A stretch of DNA of 64,000 nt from Adiantum capillus-veneris (GCA_014529385.2 CM043968.1:7703648-7767647); one strand, 5' to 3'. Shown: positions 10,353 through 20,994, numbered from the stretch's first letter. Numbers and translations are program-made. The notes: a model not told the origin generated them from the letters alone.

Positions 10353-10378
10353 AATTTGAGTCCAAACTTTTCCTAATG
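10353..10378 (-). repeat. Right terminal inverted repeat of the DNA transposon
   Basis: This is the reverse complement of the left end at 2042-2067, matching over 26 bases. Immediately outside, the gypsy reverse transcriptase resumes on the minus strand. Confidence 0.85.
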
Positions 10379-10958
10379 ACTATCCTTATTTGATGGTAGC
10401 CACTTTTTAGGTCAATCCTATTGAAGTAGGTCGACCCCTGTAGCTTATCAAATAGGTCTTCTACCTATGGAACAGAAAACCTATTCTTTATAGTGATCCT
10501 ATTTAGTGCTCTATAGTCGACACACAAACGATATGTTCCATCTTTCTTTGCACTAACAACACTGGTGAACAAAATGGAGATGAGCTAGGCTTAACCATGC
10601 CTTCCTCTGCACTTGCCGCATAATCTCCTCTTGTTGAGCTTGAGAAACTAGATAAGGAGGTTTATTAGTTGGTGATCTTCCTGGATGAAGTTCAATTTGC
10701 ATGGTCGTCATCCCCTTGTTTTCAAGGTAGCTCACAAGGGATGTCTTCAATAAAAATATCTTGGAATCCCTTGAGGAAATTGGATAACTCTAATTTCTTT
10801 TGATTACTTATACCTTCTTTTGCTAAAACATTAGGTTCATTTTGAGAATCTTTAACAAAAATCATGTACACGGAAATAGAGCTCTTTATTGACTTATTGA
10901 ATGCTTGCTTATGTACAATGGGTATGATGCTACCCAAATCCTTAGCATCTATGTACAT
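10379..10958 (-). pseudogene. Ty3/gypsy reverse transcriptase, N-terminal half
   Basis: Reading the minus strand from 10958: a linker with QGFQDIFIEDIPCELP, HPGRSPTNKPPYLVS, then degraded polymerase motifs, ending with IDLKSGYHQIRI just before the transposon end at 10378. It continues across the insertion at 2041. Frameshifts occur near 10740 and 10550. Confidence 0.85.
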
Positions 10959-11644
10959 ATATTTTTCGACCTAAAATAGATTTGTCTTTCAGGGAATTTA
11001 ACATTGGCAGCCATGCGATTAAACCATGGTGCCCCTAGGATTACATCCTCATGTTTGAGAGGAGAGATGAAGAAATCCTCCTTGTCCACATAGCTTTGGA
11101 CATAGAGCCTCAATTTTCCAATTAAGGGAGTGACTGAGGCTTCTTGTCCCTTGAAAGCACCATCGACAGGTAGGACATCTCCCATCTCATAGGCTTGGAT
11201 GCCTAGCTTGGTGGCCAAGTCTGTGGATATGAAATTGTGAGTAGAACTAGGGTCAAAGAGAATGAAAGCATCATGTTCTCTTACCTTTCCCCAAGCATGA
11301 CATAGAGGAGATCCTTTGTGATGAGCATCCTCTTCTTGAATTTTGACCAAGGTAGCTCTAGGAGGCTCATTACGTGTATTCTTGTGGGGGCAAGCATGAT
11401 AGGCATGCCCTTGCTCTCCGCACTTGAAACAATAGTTATCTTTTTGATAACACTTTAGCTCTTCAGGAGAGAGTTTATTTTTGCCTTTATAAACTCCCTT
11501 CTCCTTGGCTTTGTTATTGTTACCGTTGCCTTTGGGAGACTTTTGGATGTTGTTCTTCCCCTTAGGCTCACTAATGTCCTTGTTTTCCATGGGCTTAAGA
11601 TTTCTCTTAGCCCCTTGTTGGAAGTTGATTCTTGAAGCCGCCAC
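10949..11644 (-). pseudogene. Ty3/gypsy gag zinc knuckle and protease
   Basis: One long open minus-strand frame carries a Lys-rich linker, a CCHC zinc knuckle (CFKCGEQGHAYHAC) and a retropepsin domain. The catalytic motif reads LFDPSSTHNFIS where D-S/T-G would be expected, so the active-site Gly is lost. It ends with DVILGAPWFNRM, the usual second protease signature. The frame continues past 11644 into unrelated LTR sequence, so its first 20-odd residues are a fusion artefact. The rest of gag is missing. Confidence 0.8.
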
Positions 11645-12232
11645 GGTATGGTGTATGACTGCAGCGTGTTGCCCCCGGAGAGAGCTACGTGCGAATACCC
11701 ACACTGCGCGTGTATGGCCCGGCTTCGCGAGATTGACCGCGAGCTATTTCTAGGGATTCAGTAAGCAAACGGTGTCTGTTTTTGCATTTTAGCATATCCA
11801 CGCATTCATATTGAGAAGAGCTACACATTAGGCACCTTAGTTTTCAGAAACATCGACCTGCAAAAACCTGTCAGACATCCTACGTGATTCTGCACTGGGT
11901 GTTTATGGGTAGGGTTTTGGGTCACGGACCTTAGGGAGAGTGGCCTATTGGTGTTAATAGGATATCCCTCAAGTTTTGTAGCGTTTTGAGAATGTCTAAT
12001 GGGTATTTGGCTCATGGAAGCGTTGTAGAAAATCTCCTCCTGTGCACAATAGTAGGCTGTAACTTAGACATTGGGTAGAGAACTCTGTAGGAAGTAGTCA
12101 ATAGGCGGTCGTGTAGGTTGACACCCTATGCTTGCTTCCACGTGACTACGGATCGAGCTTCGTCCTTAGCTGACAATTCTTGTTAGGTGAGTTTTGGCTG
12201 TGCTGACGTCCATCGGGGCGTATCCGCCAACA
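11645..12232 (+). repeat. 5' LTR of the Athila-like element, truncated
   Basis: Directly matches about 29643-30222 of the right LTR, ending in the same TATCCGCCAACA. About 360 bp of the LTR start, including its promoter, is missing. The left border abuts gag of the minus-strand gypsy element with no target duplication, so the end was lost by deletion or recombination. It contains a half palindrome AGACATCCTACG at 11873-11884. Confidence 0.85.
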
Positions 12233-12233
12233 T

Positions 12234-12250
12234 TGGCACCATTGCCGAGG
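12234..12250 (+). other. Primer binding site, tRNA-Asp type
   Basis: TGGCACCATTGCCGAGG begins two bases after the LTR. It differs from the complement of the plant tRNA-Asp 3' end at three positions, each G to A, two of them in CpG context. That is the decay expected of methylated DNA. Confidence 0.75.
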
Positions 12251-12764
12251 ACAAAAAACCTAGGTAGGTGATCGAGACTAGTCCTTGAGGATAGGGATTC
12301 TTTGGCTTGCCAGAGTCTTATTTTACATTTAGATAGGAACAGAGGGTGGTGGAGTCTCTAGGTCTTAGTCTTAGGAGGAGTCTAGGGAGCATATGGCTGG
12401 CGTGGATCGTCCGTCTTAGGTAGTGTTAGATAGGAGTTAGGTTGTGGTGTGGAGAGTAAGAGTTGGAGTGGTAGATGCAGTGAGAAGATAGCTTGAGAGT
12501 TTGTGCAAGGCTAGGAAGCAACCGAGGCACCAAACTCACCATCTCAGATGATGAGTAGGAGTAGGGTAAGTAGGATATCATGATTTATGATCTGGAGCAC
12601 TTTATGCATGTTATATTTGCTGTTAGGCTCATTAAGAAAATATAAAAGACGATAAATTGTGTTTAGAAGCTGAATTGAAGTCCAAAAGTTTCTATGATTA
12701 TTGCTGAGAGGTCTACAGAGCATAGGGAAGTCCACTGGTAGAAAAAAATTAAATTCTAAGACAG
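12251..12764 (+). other. 5' leader of the Athila-like element
   Basis: Non-coding sequence between the primer site and the first palindrome. It is G-rich at first and contains no open frame I can support. Confidence 0.6.
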
Positions 12765-12790
12765 TAGACATCCTACATGTAGGATGTCTA
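12765..12790. repeat. Perfect 26 bp palindrome, leader copy 1
   Basis: Arms TAGACATCCTACA and TGTAGGATGTCTA are exact reverse complements with no loop. It is the first of a family of palindromes in the leader of this element. Confidence 0.9.
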
Positions 12791-12926
12791 CAGGGTGATA
12801 TGGTAGGAATTTTGAGAATCTGAGTTGACCAAAGTGTTTAGAAGGTAGGTTTTACCCTATTTTCACATGGAAAGTGGAAGATTGACCATACCTTGACAGA
12901 TTGTGGCCAAAAGACAGGAATTGCCA

Positions 12927-12984
12927 GACATCCTACCCAAATTGTGCCAAGGCATAATTTTGAAACCAAAACTATAGGATGTCT
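12927..12984. repeat. Split palindrome, leader copy 2
   Basis: The two arms, AGACATCCTAC (12927-12937) and TAGGATGTCT (12975-12984), are separated by 37 bp. They could form a stem with a large loop, or the site was interrupted by an insertion. Confidence 0.65.
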
Positions 12985-13214
12985 TCATGTGCATGATCTA
13001 CATGATTTATTGAGTGCATGTGGAAGGTTTCATCTCAATTGGGTGAGAAAATTGGGGTTTAAGCAGACTTTAGCGTTTAAAAAAAAAGAAGGAAAAAGGC
13101 TAGAATAGCTAAGTTTGGGGTCTTTTGACATTCAAACACAGATCTAAACACAGCAGGGTGATTAGCACATCAAGGAAAAGCTGTGGGCTAAGTTGGGTTA
13201 AATTTTGATGCAAA

Positions 13215-13238
13215 AGACATCCTACGCATAGGATGTCT
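13215..13238. repeat. Palindrome, leader copy 3
   Basis: Arms AGACATCCTA and TAGGATGTCT are perfect; only the central CGCA departs from symmetry. The same centre occurs in the copy at 24750. Confidence 0.85.
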
Positions 13239-13487
13239 AATGCATGATTAAAAGGCCAAAATTATATTTAAGACATACCAGGCTCTCATATAGCCTTAGA
13301 AAAACCTCCTAGTCAAGTTTGGTCCAGTTTGGATTGGTGAGTTCATCAGAACGGACATTAGGCTTCTGAAACAGATTTTTGATCAGTTGACCAGCTTATA
13401 GGTGTCCAAACCAAAAAGTGAGAACAGCTGTGAGCTGAACACATCAAGGAAAAGCTACAGTGCAAATTTTATATGAAACAGAGCAAC

Positions 13488-13513
13488 TAGACATCCTACG
13501 CTTAGGATGTCTA
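13488..13513. repeat. Palindrome, leader copy 4
   Basis: Arms TAGACATCCTA and TAGGATGTCTA flank a central CGCT. It lies 274 bp after copy 3, while flanking sequences of the copies show little similarity. Confidence 0.85.
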
Positions 13514-13750
13514 CAGGATCATTTTTAGGACAATATTATATTGTGGACATGCAAGGTTCTAGTTGACTTAAGGGTTCCAGAACTTCTTTCAAAAGCGAAA
13601 TTGGACTTTGTTTGACCTATTTACGGAGCAAAGACGAGAATTAACTTAGTATTCACTGAGGAGAGTGTAACTCAGGCAAGGCTAGATCCATTAGCCCCAA
13701 TCATTGAGGAAGGTAGTAATACTGACACTTCATCAGACAAGTCCTTCTTC

Positions 13751-16300
13751 ATGATGTCTAGTCAACAGCCAGAAGGCTTCTCCGGTGGAGGACCAATGCT
13801 AGGAGAAAGTACCTCCCAAAACCCTTTGAAACAAGGCCAAGTTCACTATAATCTTCTTAGAAGGAACAAACTCTCGGGGAGCCCTACTTTATTCTAGTGT
13901 ATTTGTATAGAGGAACGGCCTTCTCGGAGACTGGAGATAATTCAAGTCTATGATGATGGAGATAGATTTTGAGATGAAAGGGGGAACCACTATCTGATAG
14001 TTAGAAACCCTGAGGATTACAACAGGTATGGAGATAATGTGGAAAAAGGAAAAATGGTCTCAGAAACTCAAGAGCCGCCTCCTCAAATTGATCGACCTGG
14101 AGCTCTTTTTATGTAGGATAAAAAAACAACCAGAGTCTCTACCTATAATGAGAATGTGGGAATTTACAAGCATGAGAGCGAGGGAGTACTACTCTTATTT
14201 TTGATGCAAAGAACCCTACCCAAATGAATTAAGCGATGAAAAGGTTCTTTACTTGTCCTCTTATGAAATTGCTATTGGGAAGGATATCATTTTTGTTGAC
14301 AGGTACGGGCGAGAATACAAACGAATTCTTCCAGAGGAGGTAGATAAGGCACTACTTCTAGAAACATCAACATATGTCCCCGAAGAAGCACCAAGGTCCA
14401 CCTATACCCCTAGCAAGTCTGCAAATCCATTTTCAGAAGAGTACGACACAACATCACATTCTAACCGGCAACAAACTTTCAAATATCAGAACCAGTAGGC
14501 AACCCAACCATCATTGCACGCATGGCTTCAACAAAATGCAACATCCGTACAAGACCTAAACAGAGGTGGTTATCCAACCGCATGAGGGCTAAGAGATTTA
14601 AAAGAACCACCACTCCATTCACATTACCAAGGCGAGAGTAAGACAAAAACTCAAGAGTCGGTAGAGCCCGGAAGACAACCCATAGAACAAGAACAAAGAG
14701 AACGAGTTCAGAGAGATGAACCACCTCTTGCAAGAACCGTCAGAAATTATGGCTTAGGAGCACCTCTGGGAGAGGAACCCTCCCACTACCGAAGGCCAGA
14801 AGAGGCCTATCGAGGAGGACGAGGAGAACCAATGATGAGATTTGTAGACCATCATAGAATTAGACCTTCTCAGGTGCAAAAATGGGTAAACAAGAAATAC
14901 TCAAGAAACAGAGATCCTAGGGATCATGTAGCAACCTTCGTGCATGTAATTAGAGCTGAAGAAGTTTTGGATTTTCCTACTCAATTTGCAGGGTTTGGAC
15001 TTACCCTAAAAGAGGATGCATCCCCTTGGTTTGATTCTATGGAGTGTAGAGATTTTGAGTCTATGGAGGAGGTTTTTGACGAGTTTATTGAGGAATTATC
15101 ACAAAGGGGGATAGCTCATAATACAATCTCACAAATCCATAAATTCAAGCAGAAGGAAGGAGAATCTGTGCAAAAGCTAGCCCTACGACTAAAGAGATAT
15201 GTGAAGTTCTGCCCTGTGGAAGGACTACCAACCCAGTCCAGACTTATGCTTATATTTATTCAAGGACTGAGAAACGCAGATCTCCAGAAGGACTTACATA
15301 TGAAGAGGAGCACAACATTAAATGAGTTAACTAAGAAAGCTCTTTACCTTGTAGACAATTGTGCGGTCTACAAGGAGGGTGAATTCAAGGATCTTAATGA
15401 CGATTCATCCTCACAACAAAGTGGAAGCAAGTCCACTAAGTCATCACAGAAAGGAGAAGTAGATGTAAGCCAGGAGCAGCTCATGGAAGAAGTGCTAAAA
15501 TTTTTTTAATATGTAGCCAAGCCTCAGGCTAAGCAGCTGAAGTGGTGTGCAGTTGAACAAAAATGGATAAACCATGTGACGGAGGAATGTTATTATAACA
15601 AGGGATATGTGAGAGAGTGACCTTATGCTCCCCAAGCTCAAGTAGCATCTCCTCAAATCCCACCGATGCCTAGGTATCAAGCAGGTAACCTACTAGGACC
15701 TGTAGGAGTTGAAAGACCACAACCAGTATTGGGGCAACAACCACCCCTACCAAGAGTAAGACCGGTCGGCATAAGGTATGCACCGACGGTAAAGGAACCA
15801 GAAGAGAAGGCTTTGGTACCCATGCATGCATATTACGAAGATCCCAATGGATATGCAACAAATCCTGTCTATTATTCACCTGAAGAACCTAAGATGCAAG
15901 AACCTTGGAGCATGATTGGAAGTATCGGACCACCAACAACTGCCCAGGTTGTAGGAGAAGGAAGATATAGCTTGGATGAACAAAAACTGTTGTTCATAGC
16001 CAACAGAGGCATGGGTGGGTAGAGGCATACTTACCAACAGAGAGGAGCTCAAGGAGCACCTCAACAGCCTAAGGGACCCTGCTGCAAGTGTGGTGGAGCA
16101 CTGGCTAAGGGATTGTCCTCAAGATGAAATCATTAGAGTCAATGCGTATTGCACCGAATGTGGAAATACTCACTTGATTCTTGAATTCCCTAAGAACCCG
16201 AGCAAAGGAGCAAAAACTACTTTTAAAACATGCTGGAAGCAGTGCCATCCAGTGGGGGGTCAGAAAATGAAACAGTAATACCTATTCAGGTAGTCACACG
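13751..16300 (+). pseudogene. Athila-like gag polyprotein, broken
   Basis: A possible start at 13751 (MMSSQQPEGFSGGG) leads through several frames: 14253-14498, 14499-14831 (Pro, Gln and Arg rich) and the open capsid frame 14832-15509. The capsid frame holds NRDPRDHVATFVHVIRAEE, SPWFDSMECRDFESMEEVFDEF and FKQKEGESVQKLALRLKRY, a typical plant gypsy capsid pattern. A proline-rich frame follows at 15666-16022. Cysteine-knuckle remnants (CCKCGG, CTECGNTHLI) lie at 16080-16190. Stops near 13895, 14498 and 15507 and several frame changes disable it. In life the product would package the element RNA. Confidence 0.8.
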
Positions 16301-17169
16301 GGTACAAGTTTAAAGAAGGACAAACGAACCCATAATTGAAGAGCCAAAGACCGATGCCCCTAGTGCAAAAATGAAAAATAAACGAAGCACTTGAAAAGCT
16401 AGGAAGGCTCGTACGAAAGCCAGGAAGGAACGAGAGCAAATGGCTCTATCCGAGAGCTAGAAGACACAAAGGATAGATTGGAGCGATTAGAGGATCTAAC
16501 TAGTTTAAGTTCACACACTGCTGCAACCATAGGGCCCAAGGAAACAGTGGAACCCAAAAGTGCAGGATCGGGAGGATCAGTACTCGTAGAAAAAGTAAAT
16601 GAGCAGCTTGACGGACTTTTAAAAGCATACGAAGCAAGACTAAAAAACAACCAAAACCAAGAGCAAAGATGGATGACTTATCCATATGCGGAACTAGAAA
16701 AACAGAGGTTGGAAATGTGTCGAAAGATGATTGAAACAACCCAATCCTTGATAGAAAACCCACCTAGTAAACCTGCAAGTTGGCATGAGGTGCCAGCTCC
16801 AACTCCCTATCACACCAACTCTAGAGAAACAAGCAGACACAAAGGAGGGACTCACGACTACCTTAGAGTCTAAGCGGGAACCTATCATAGTGTCAAATAC
16901 AACAGATGAGACTTTGATGGTTTCAATCCAAAACATCGGCGGGGATGGGTAAAGAGTGTGATAGTCTAGATGACCTGTGGAAGCAAATGAAGCTAATGGG
17001 GTAAATTACCAACTAAATCACACTAAGAAGGAGAAAAATGAGATCTTACCTCCCATTGAAGAATTTGAGGCAAGATCACAAATGAACTTTGATATGCTCG
17101 GGGCACAGCCAACCTGACTAACTAAAAAATCTACCCTCTTACCTAGGGGAGTATGAATCTAAGTATAAA
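16301..17169 (+). pseudogene. Gag-pol linker with coiled-coil character
   Basis: The open frame 16478-16873 is charged and helical-looking (VNEQLDGLLKAYEARLKNN, YAELEKQRLEMCRKMI), following stop-broken basic sequence at 16320-16470. It sits between the knuckle region and protease. It has no catalytic motif and could be the gag C-terminus or a pol linker. Confidence 0.5.
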
Positions 17170-18405
17170 GTGAGAGCAATACCATCTCAAAGACCTTCTC
17201 CCAACAGAGTAATAGAGTCACAAGGGTTGATTGAGTTATTGTCCACCCCTGTGGCATGCACAATCACATTAGCCGAACTCCTGAGGTTACGATCAAACAT
17301 GTGGACCACCGTAGGAAAATGCTTAGAAAAATTTGGAGTAAAAGACCCTATCTCGAGGATTCAAGAAGGGATCAGAGAATTGGACAAGGCTCAACTGAAC
17401 ACTAGGCCTGTACCTTTAAACAAGGTTGGAGAATATTGTGAGGGAAAAGATGGAAATACCACACTACCAGTAGAATTCCAGGGAGTAGTATCCAAGGCTA
17501 TTCTCGACAGTGGAGCGGGAGTCGCTATCGCCACCAAAGAAATATGGAAAAAATGGGGAAAACCGGCTTTGAGAGCAACCAGAATGAAGTTACAACCGAC
17601 AGATGGGTTCATGGAAAAGCCTCTAGAACTTTTAGAAAAAGTAATTGTCACCTCTTGCGGAATCGAGTATGAGCATACATTTGCAATAGTTGATTTTGGC
17701 AAAAAGAACAATTACGAGATCATCTTGGGAAGACCGTTCATGAGACAATTAAAGATGGTACAAGATTGGGGTTATGAACACATATACCTTAGGCGTGGGG
17801 GGACTACAACCAAAATATACCTAAAAGACCATAGTTACAAAGATGTGAACCAGACACCAGTGGAAGAGTTTGATTTGGCTACGTTGGCAGGGTCCGAACT
17901 CCCAGCATGGTTAGGGCAAAAAAAAGAGCTATGGATGTGTGGAGCTTCACATTGTGGGAGCTTGAAAAGAGAGGAATGCATCTTAGAAAGATCTATTGAA
18001 GACAAGGATTATATTTCAGAACCTTTTCTTGAAGATGCATTAGAACCTATGGAATGGGAACACATACTAGCAACGTTGGATGTCTGTACCATTACAGATA
18101 GTCCAACGACAAAATTTTGTGATAAGGACGGCTATGATGTGCTACCCTATCACATGGTAAACCTTGTACCAGTAGGAGATGAGAATGTAGACTCGCCAGA
18201 ACAAGAAGAGTTTTATGACTCCTCTGAGCATCTGGGATTAAGTAACGATGCAGATAACGAGTGTTTAGATAGTTCAAGCGAGAGTAGGGAAACAATTGCA
18301 GATATCAAGTTTTATGATTTTACAAATCAACACCCTAGATGCCAGGAACACTATAGAAAAAAAGAGCAGAAAACAAAATTAGAGAAAACCCGATGCCTAG
18401 GATAA
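17170..18405 (+). CDS. Athila-like protease domain (retropepsin)
   Basis: An open frame of 411 residues. The active-site motif AILDSGAGVAIA places the catalytic DSG at residues 113-115. The second signature NYEIILGRPF ends at residue 190, as expected of a retropepsin that cleaves the gag-pol polyprotein. The C-terminal 200 residues are acidic (PEQEEFYDSSEH) and link to the reverse transcriptase. The domain itself looks intact, though its own start is arbitrary because it is part of a polyprotein. It is longer than a minimal protease because of the flanking linkers. Confidence 0.8.
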   Translation: MRAIPSQRPSPNRVIESQGLIELLSTPVACTITLAELLRLRSNMWTTVGKCLEKFGVKDPISRIQEGIRELDKAQLNTRPVPLNKVGEYCEGKDGNTTLPVEFQGVVSKAILDSGAGVAIATKEIWKKWGKPALRATRMKLQPTDGFMEKPLELLEKVIVTSCGIEYEHTFAIVDFGKKNNYEIILGRPFMRQLKMVQDWGYEHIYLRRGGTTTKIYLKDHSYKDVNQTPVEEFDLATLAGSELPAWLGQKKELWMCGASHCGSLKREECILERSIEDKDYISEPFLEDALEPMEWEHILATLDVCTITDSPTTKFCDKDGYDVLPYHMVNLVPVGDENVDSPEQEEFYDSSEHLGLSNDADNECLDSSSESRETIADIKFYDFTNQHPRCQEHYRKKEQKTKLEKTRCLG

Positions 18406-18436
18406 AAGACAAAACACACTATCTAATGCTAGTCTA

Positions 18437-18769
18437 ATGCTAGTCAAGGCAGAGGATTGTGTAAAAGAAAAATTATCAGGGAGATTCTCAAGAGTTCGAG
18501 GGATAAGGACACATGAGGACATAAAACAAGCATGGAAAACTAAAACGGAAACAAATTCAAGAAAAGCTCAACAATCAAAACGTGGAAAGACAAGAGATCC
18601 TGAGTGGACCAAAATGGAGCGTAAAAAGAAATACCAAGAACTTAAACGGACGTTACGAGAGGTATCGACTACTAAGGTAGAAATTGAAGGTAAGGAGGAT
18701 TCAGAAAAAGAAAACATGGATGTACCGTCCCACTATTGAAAATTTACCATCCAAGATAGAAAAATCATA
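18437..18769 (+). pseudogene. Charged linker between protease and RT
   Basis: The open frame 18437-18739 is rich in Lys, Glu and Arg (RGKTRDPEWTKMERKKKYQE). It belongs to the polyprotein but is cut off from both neighbours by stops. It has no domain of its own. Confidence 0.5.
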
Positions 18770-19640
18770 ATGACACCACCAATAAGGGAAACAATAAACC
18801 AGGAATCTTACGATGGGCTGGAAAATGCGAAACAAATTGACCTCACTGTGCCAGCTGAAGAGCCTCAGCCTGTCTATATAGCAACTGACTTAGGGCCTGA
18901 AGAAGAAGAAATGCTAACACAGCTTCTCAAGAAGTATAAAGATGTGTTTGCATGGTCTTACAAAGACCTCAAGGGAGTTGATCCATCGATATGTCAACAT
19001 ACAATTCCATTAAAATCAGATGCCAAACCAAGCAAACAACGTCCTTACACATATAATGACACACTCGCTAAACGAATCAAAGAAGAGATTGACATGCTGA
19101 AGGATGCAGACTTCATCTATGAAATCAAGCATACAGATTGGGTGTCACCCATTGTGGTTGTCCCCAAAAAAAACGGAAAGTTTCATGTGTGTGTGAACCT
19201 CAAAAAGGTAAACGTAACAACAATAAGGGATAATTATCCCTTGCCAATCACAAAACATGTGCTTGAGAGGGTAGCGAGAAAACATGCCTATTCATTTCTG
19301 GATGGGTTTTCGGGGTACAACCAATTGGCAATTGCAATAGAGGATCAACACAAAACCGCATTTGCCACAGAACGGGGAATATATGCGTATAGAGTAATGC
19401 CTTTTGGCCTAACCAATGCACCAGCCACCTTCCAAAGGTTAATGACTCATGCATTCAAAGAATACCTAAGAATATTCCTAGAAATATATATGGATGTTCT
19501 CTATGTCCACTCTCTTATTCGGGAAGAACACATTGACCATTTACAAAAGGTATTTGAGAAGTGCAGAATATATCGAATCTGTTTCAACCTGAAAAAGTGC
19601 AATGTTAAGACAAGGCCGCATCTTAGGACATATTGTCTCA
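18770..19640 (+). pseudogene. Athila-like reverse transcriptase
   Basis: A long frame shows the RT motifs in order: DVFAWSYKDLKGVDP (linker), WVSPIVVVPKKNGKFHVCV (palm), YSFLDGFSGYNQLAIA with the first catalytic Asp, AYRVMPFGLTNAPATFQR, then the active site. That site, normally Y-x-D-D, reads YMDV at residues 240-243 of this frame, so the last catalytic Asp is lost and polymerase activity is not expected. A frameshift near 19610 moves the coding into another frame. Confidence 0.9.
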
Positions 19641-20027
19641 AGAAATGGCATAACCACTGATCTAGACAAAATTAGAGTCATAGCAGACTTGCCCAGGCCT
19701 ACCAATGCCAAACAAGTACAATCTTTCATGGGACACTGCGGATATTATCAAAGATTCATATATATGTATGCGGTCATTGCACGACCACTATATCGCTTAA
19801 TAGTCAGTTTCGACTGGACTGATGAGTGTGAAACTTCATTCAAAAAGCTTAGGCAAACCCTTGTATCAACACTTGTACTTAAAGCACCAGATTGGGAAAA
19901 GATATTCCATGTTCACATTGATGCCTCTGCATACGCAATTGAAAGTATTCTGGCTCAACTTGGAGACAAAATAATGGATTTCCCAGTTTGTTATGCGAGC
20001 CGACAGCTAAATAGTGCGAGTCGATGA
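19602..20027 (+). pseudogene. RT connection and truncated RNase H
   Basis: The frame continues from the RT with GRILGHIVSRNGITTDLDKI, QSFMGHCGYYQRF, and the RNase H start VHIDASAYAIESILAQLGDK up to YASRQLNSASR. There it jumps to sequence that should follow the RNase H end. In the related fragment at 52.1-52.5 kb the RNase H goes on for a further 80 or so residues, so this copy carries an internal deletion around 20025. Confidence 0.85.
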
Positions 20028-20562
20028 TGACATACCTGATGCTTATCTTTTCAATATTGAAATGATACCCAAATGGTCTCAGAAAATTGTTAGCATTCTT
20101 TCCTTTGGAGGTAGATTTGATAAAAAGGAAAAGGGATCCAAACAACAAACATTTCGACAAACAAAAAAATTTCAATTGATTGCGGGACGACTATACCATC
20201 TAGGCTCGGACAAAATTCTACGATTATGCATAAATCCGGAGGAATTTGAGTGTTATCTTGAGGAAGCACACATTCAAGACTGTGCATTTCATTGTTCAAT
20301 AATGAAAACACACCAAAGATTGAAACACTTAGAAGTATATTGGCCGACCATGTATGTTAACAAATGTATTATATGTAGTGCCAAACGACCGGTGGATCAC
20401 GTGACATTGTTTCAAGTAACCATTGCACCTGCATGGAGTGAATATATCATTGATTTCTTAACAATAAGGACATTTCCTGAAAACATAACAAAAGCACGAC
20501 AAAGGGCTATAGAGTTGGAGGCTCGAGACTTTAATTTAATTGAAAATCAACTCTACAAGTGA
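20014..20562 (+). pseudogene. Integrase N-terminal region with a first HHCC-like zinc finger
   Basis: After PDAYLFNIEMIPKW and a linker, the frame has GRLYHLGSDKILRLCI, then paired His (EEAHIQDCAFH), WPTMYVNK and a C-x-x-C (CIIC), the layout of a gypsy integrase zinc-binding domain. It then runs through WSEYIIDFLTIRTFP to ARDFNLIENQLYK and a TGA. A second copy of the same kind of module follows directly, so this zinc finger appears duplicated in tandem. Confidence 0.7.
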
Positions 20563-20994
20563 GGAAAGGACAATCAACTTAGAATCTGTGTAAATGAAAG
20601 TGAATACCTGCTGATTCTAGAACACGCACATGGAGGAATAAGTGGAGGCCATTTTTTAGGCGATAAGACGAAAAAAATTGTCTTAACCGTGGGCATATGG
20701 TGGCCTACATTGCACATGGATGCTGAGGAATTTGTAAAGCGTTGTGACACATGTCAGCGCACTAAAGTGTCGATAAAAAGAGATGAGATGCCACTACGGC
20801 CAATGATGGGAGCACGGGCATTTGCAAAATGGGGAATTGATTTTGTGGAGCCTATTTCACCCCCTGCCTATGGCACCCATACCCAATATATCATCGTGGC
20901 TACGGACTATCTCACAAAATGGGCTAAAGCCAAAGCGACACAAAAAGTAGATGTAAGGACCACTGCACAATTTTGTATGAGAATGTCTTTGTAA
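20563..20994 (+). pseudogene. Integrase second zinc finger and start of catalytic core
   Basis: Beyond the TGA the frame continues with LEHAHGGISGGHFLG, IWWPTLHMDAEEFVKRCDTC (a good HHCC zinc finger), then KWGIDFVEPI with the first catalytic Asp and HTQYIIVATDYLTKWAKA. A stop at 20992 with a frame change leads to the next frame. The stretch belongs to the integrase that inserts the element's DNA. Confidence 0.85.

Larger units (their letters stand above)
2042..10378 (+). mobile_element. 8.3 kb cut-and-paste DNA transposon with accessory genes
   Basis: Both ends carry the same 26 bp sequence in inverted orientation, and the interval interrupts a gypsy reverse transcriptase whose two halves flank it. 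The host frame fits best if the target duplication is 3 bp (GTC on the gypsy coding strand) with one base lost from one copy; this is inference. Contents: a multi-exon transposase (+), a lysine-rich ORF (+), two unidentified minus-strand genes and a palindromic tandem array. The transposase shows it is a DDE-type element. I could not assign the superfamily: the ends are not the usual CACTA or long Mutator type, and there is no 8 bp duplication as in hAT. Confidence 0.8.
1..11644 (-). mobile_element. Ty3/gypsy retrotransposon (chromovirus-like), split by a DNA transposon
   Basis: Read on the minus strand, the order is gag zinc knuckle, protease, reverse transcriptase, RNase H, integrase, which is the Ty3/gypsy order. 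The reverse transcriptase is interrupted between 10379 and 2041 by an 8.3 kb insertion. Its N-terminal half lies above the insertion and its C-terminal half below. The element is cut at the window start (integrase C-terminus missing) and at about 11644, where gag joins a truncated LTR of another element. The coding sequence has many frameshifts and stops, so it is dead. The retropepsin style and integrase sequence suggest a chromovirus, but no chromodomain lies inside the window, so the lineage is inferred. Confidence 0.85.

Noticed and set aside
10949-11704. A 251-residue ORF as a single gene
   Set aside because: Its first part comes from antisense LTR sequence (the same peptide appears opposite the right LTR near 29700); only the part below 11644 is gag-protease.
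16500-16936. Minus-strand frames opposite the gag-pol linker
   Set aside because: Shadows of the forward coiled-coil frame with no motif.
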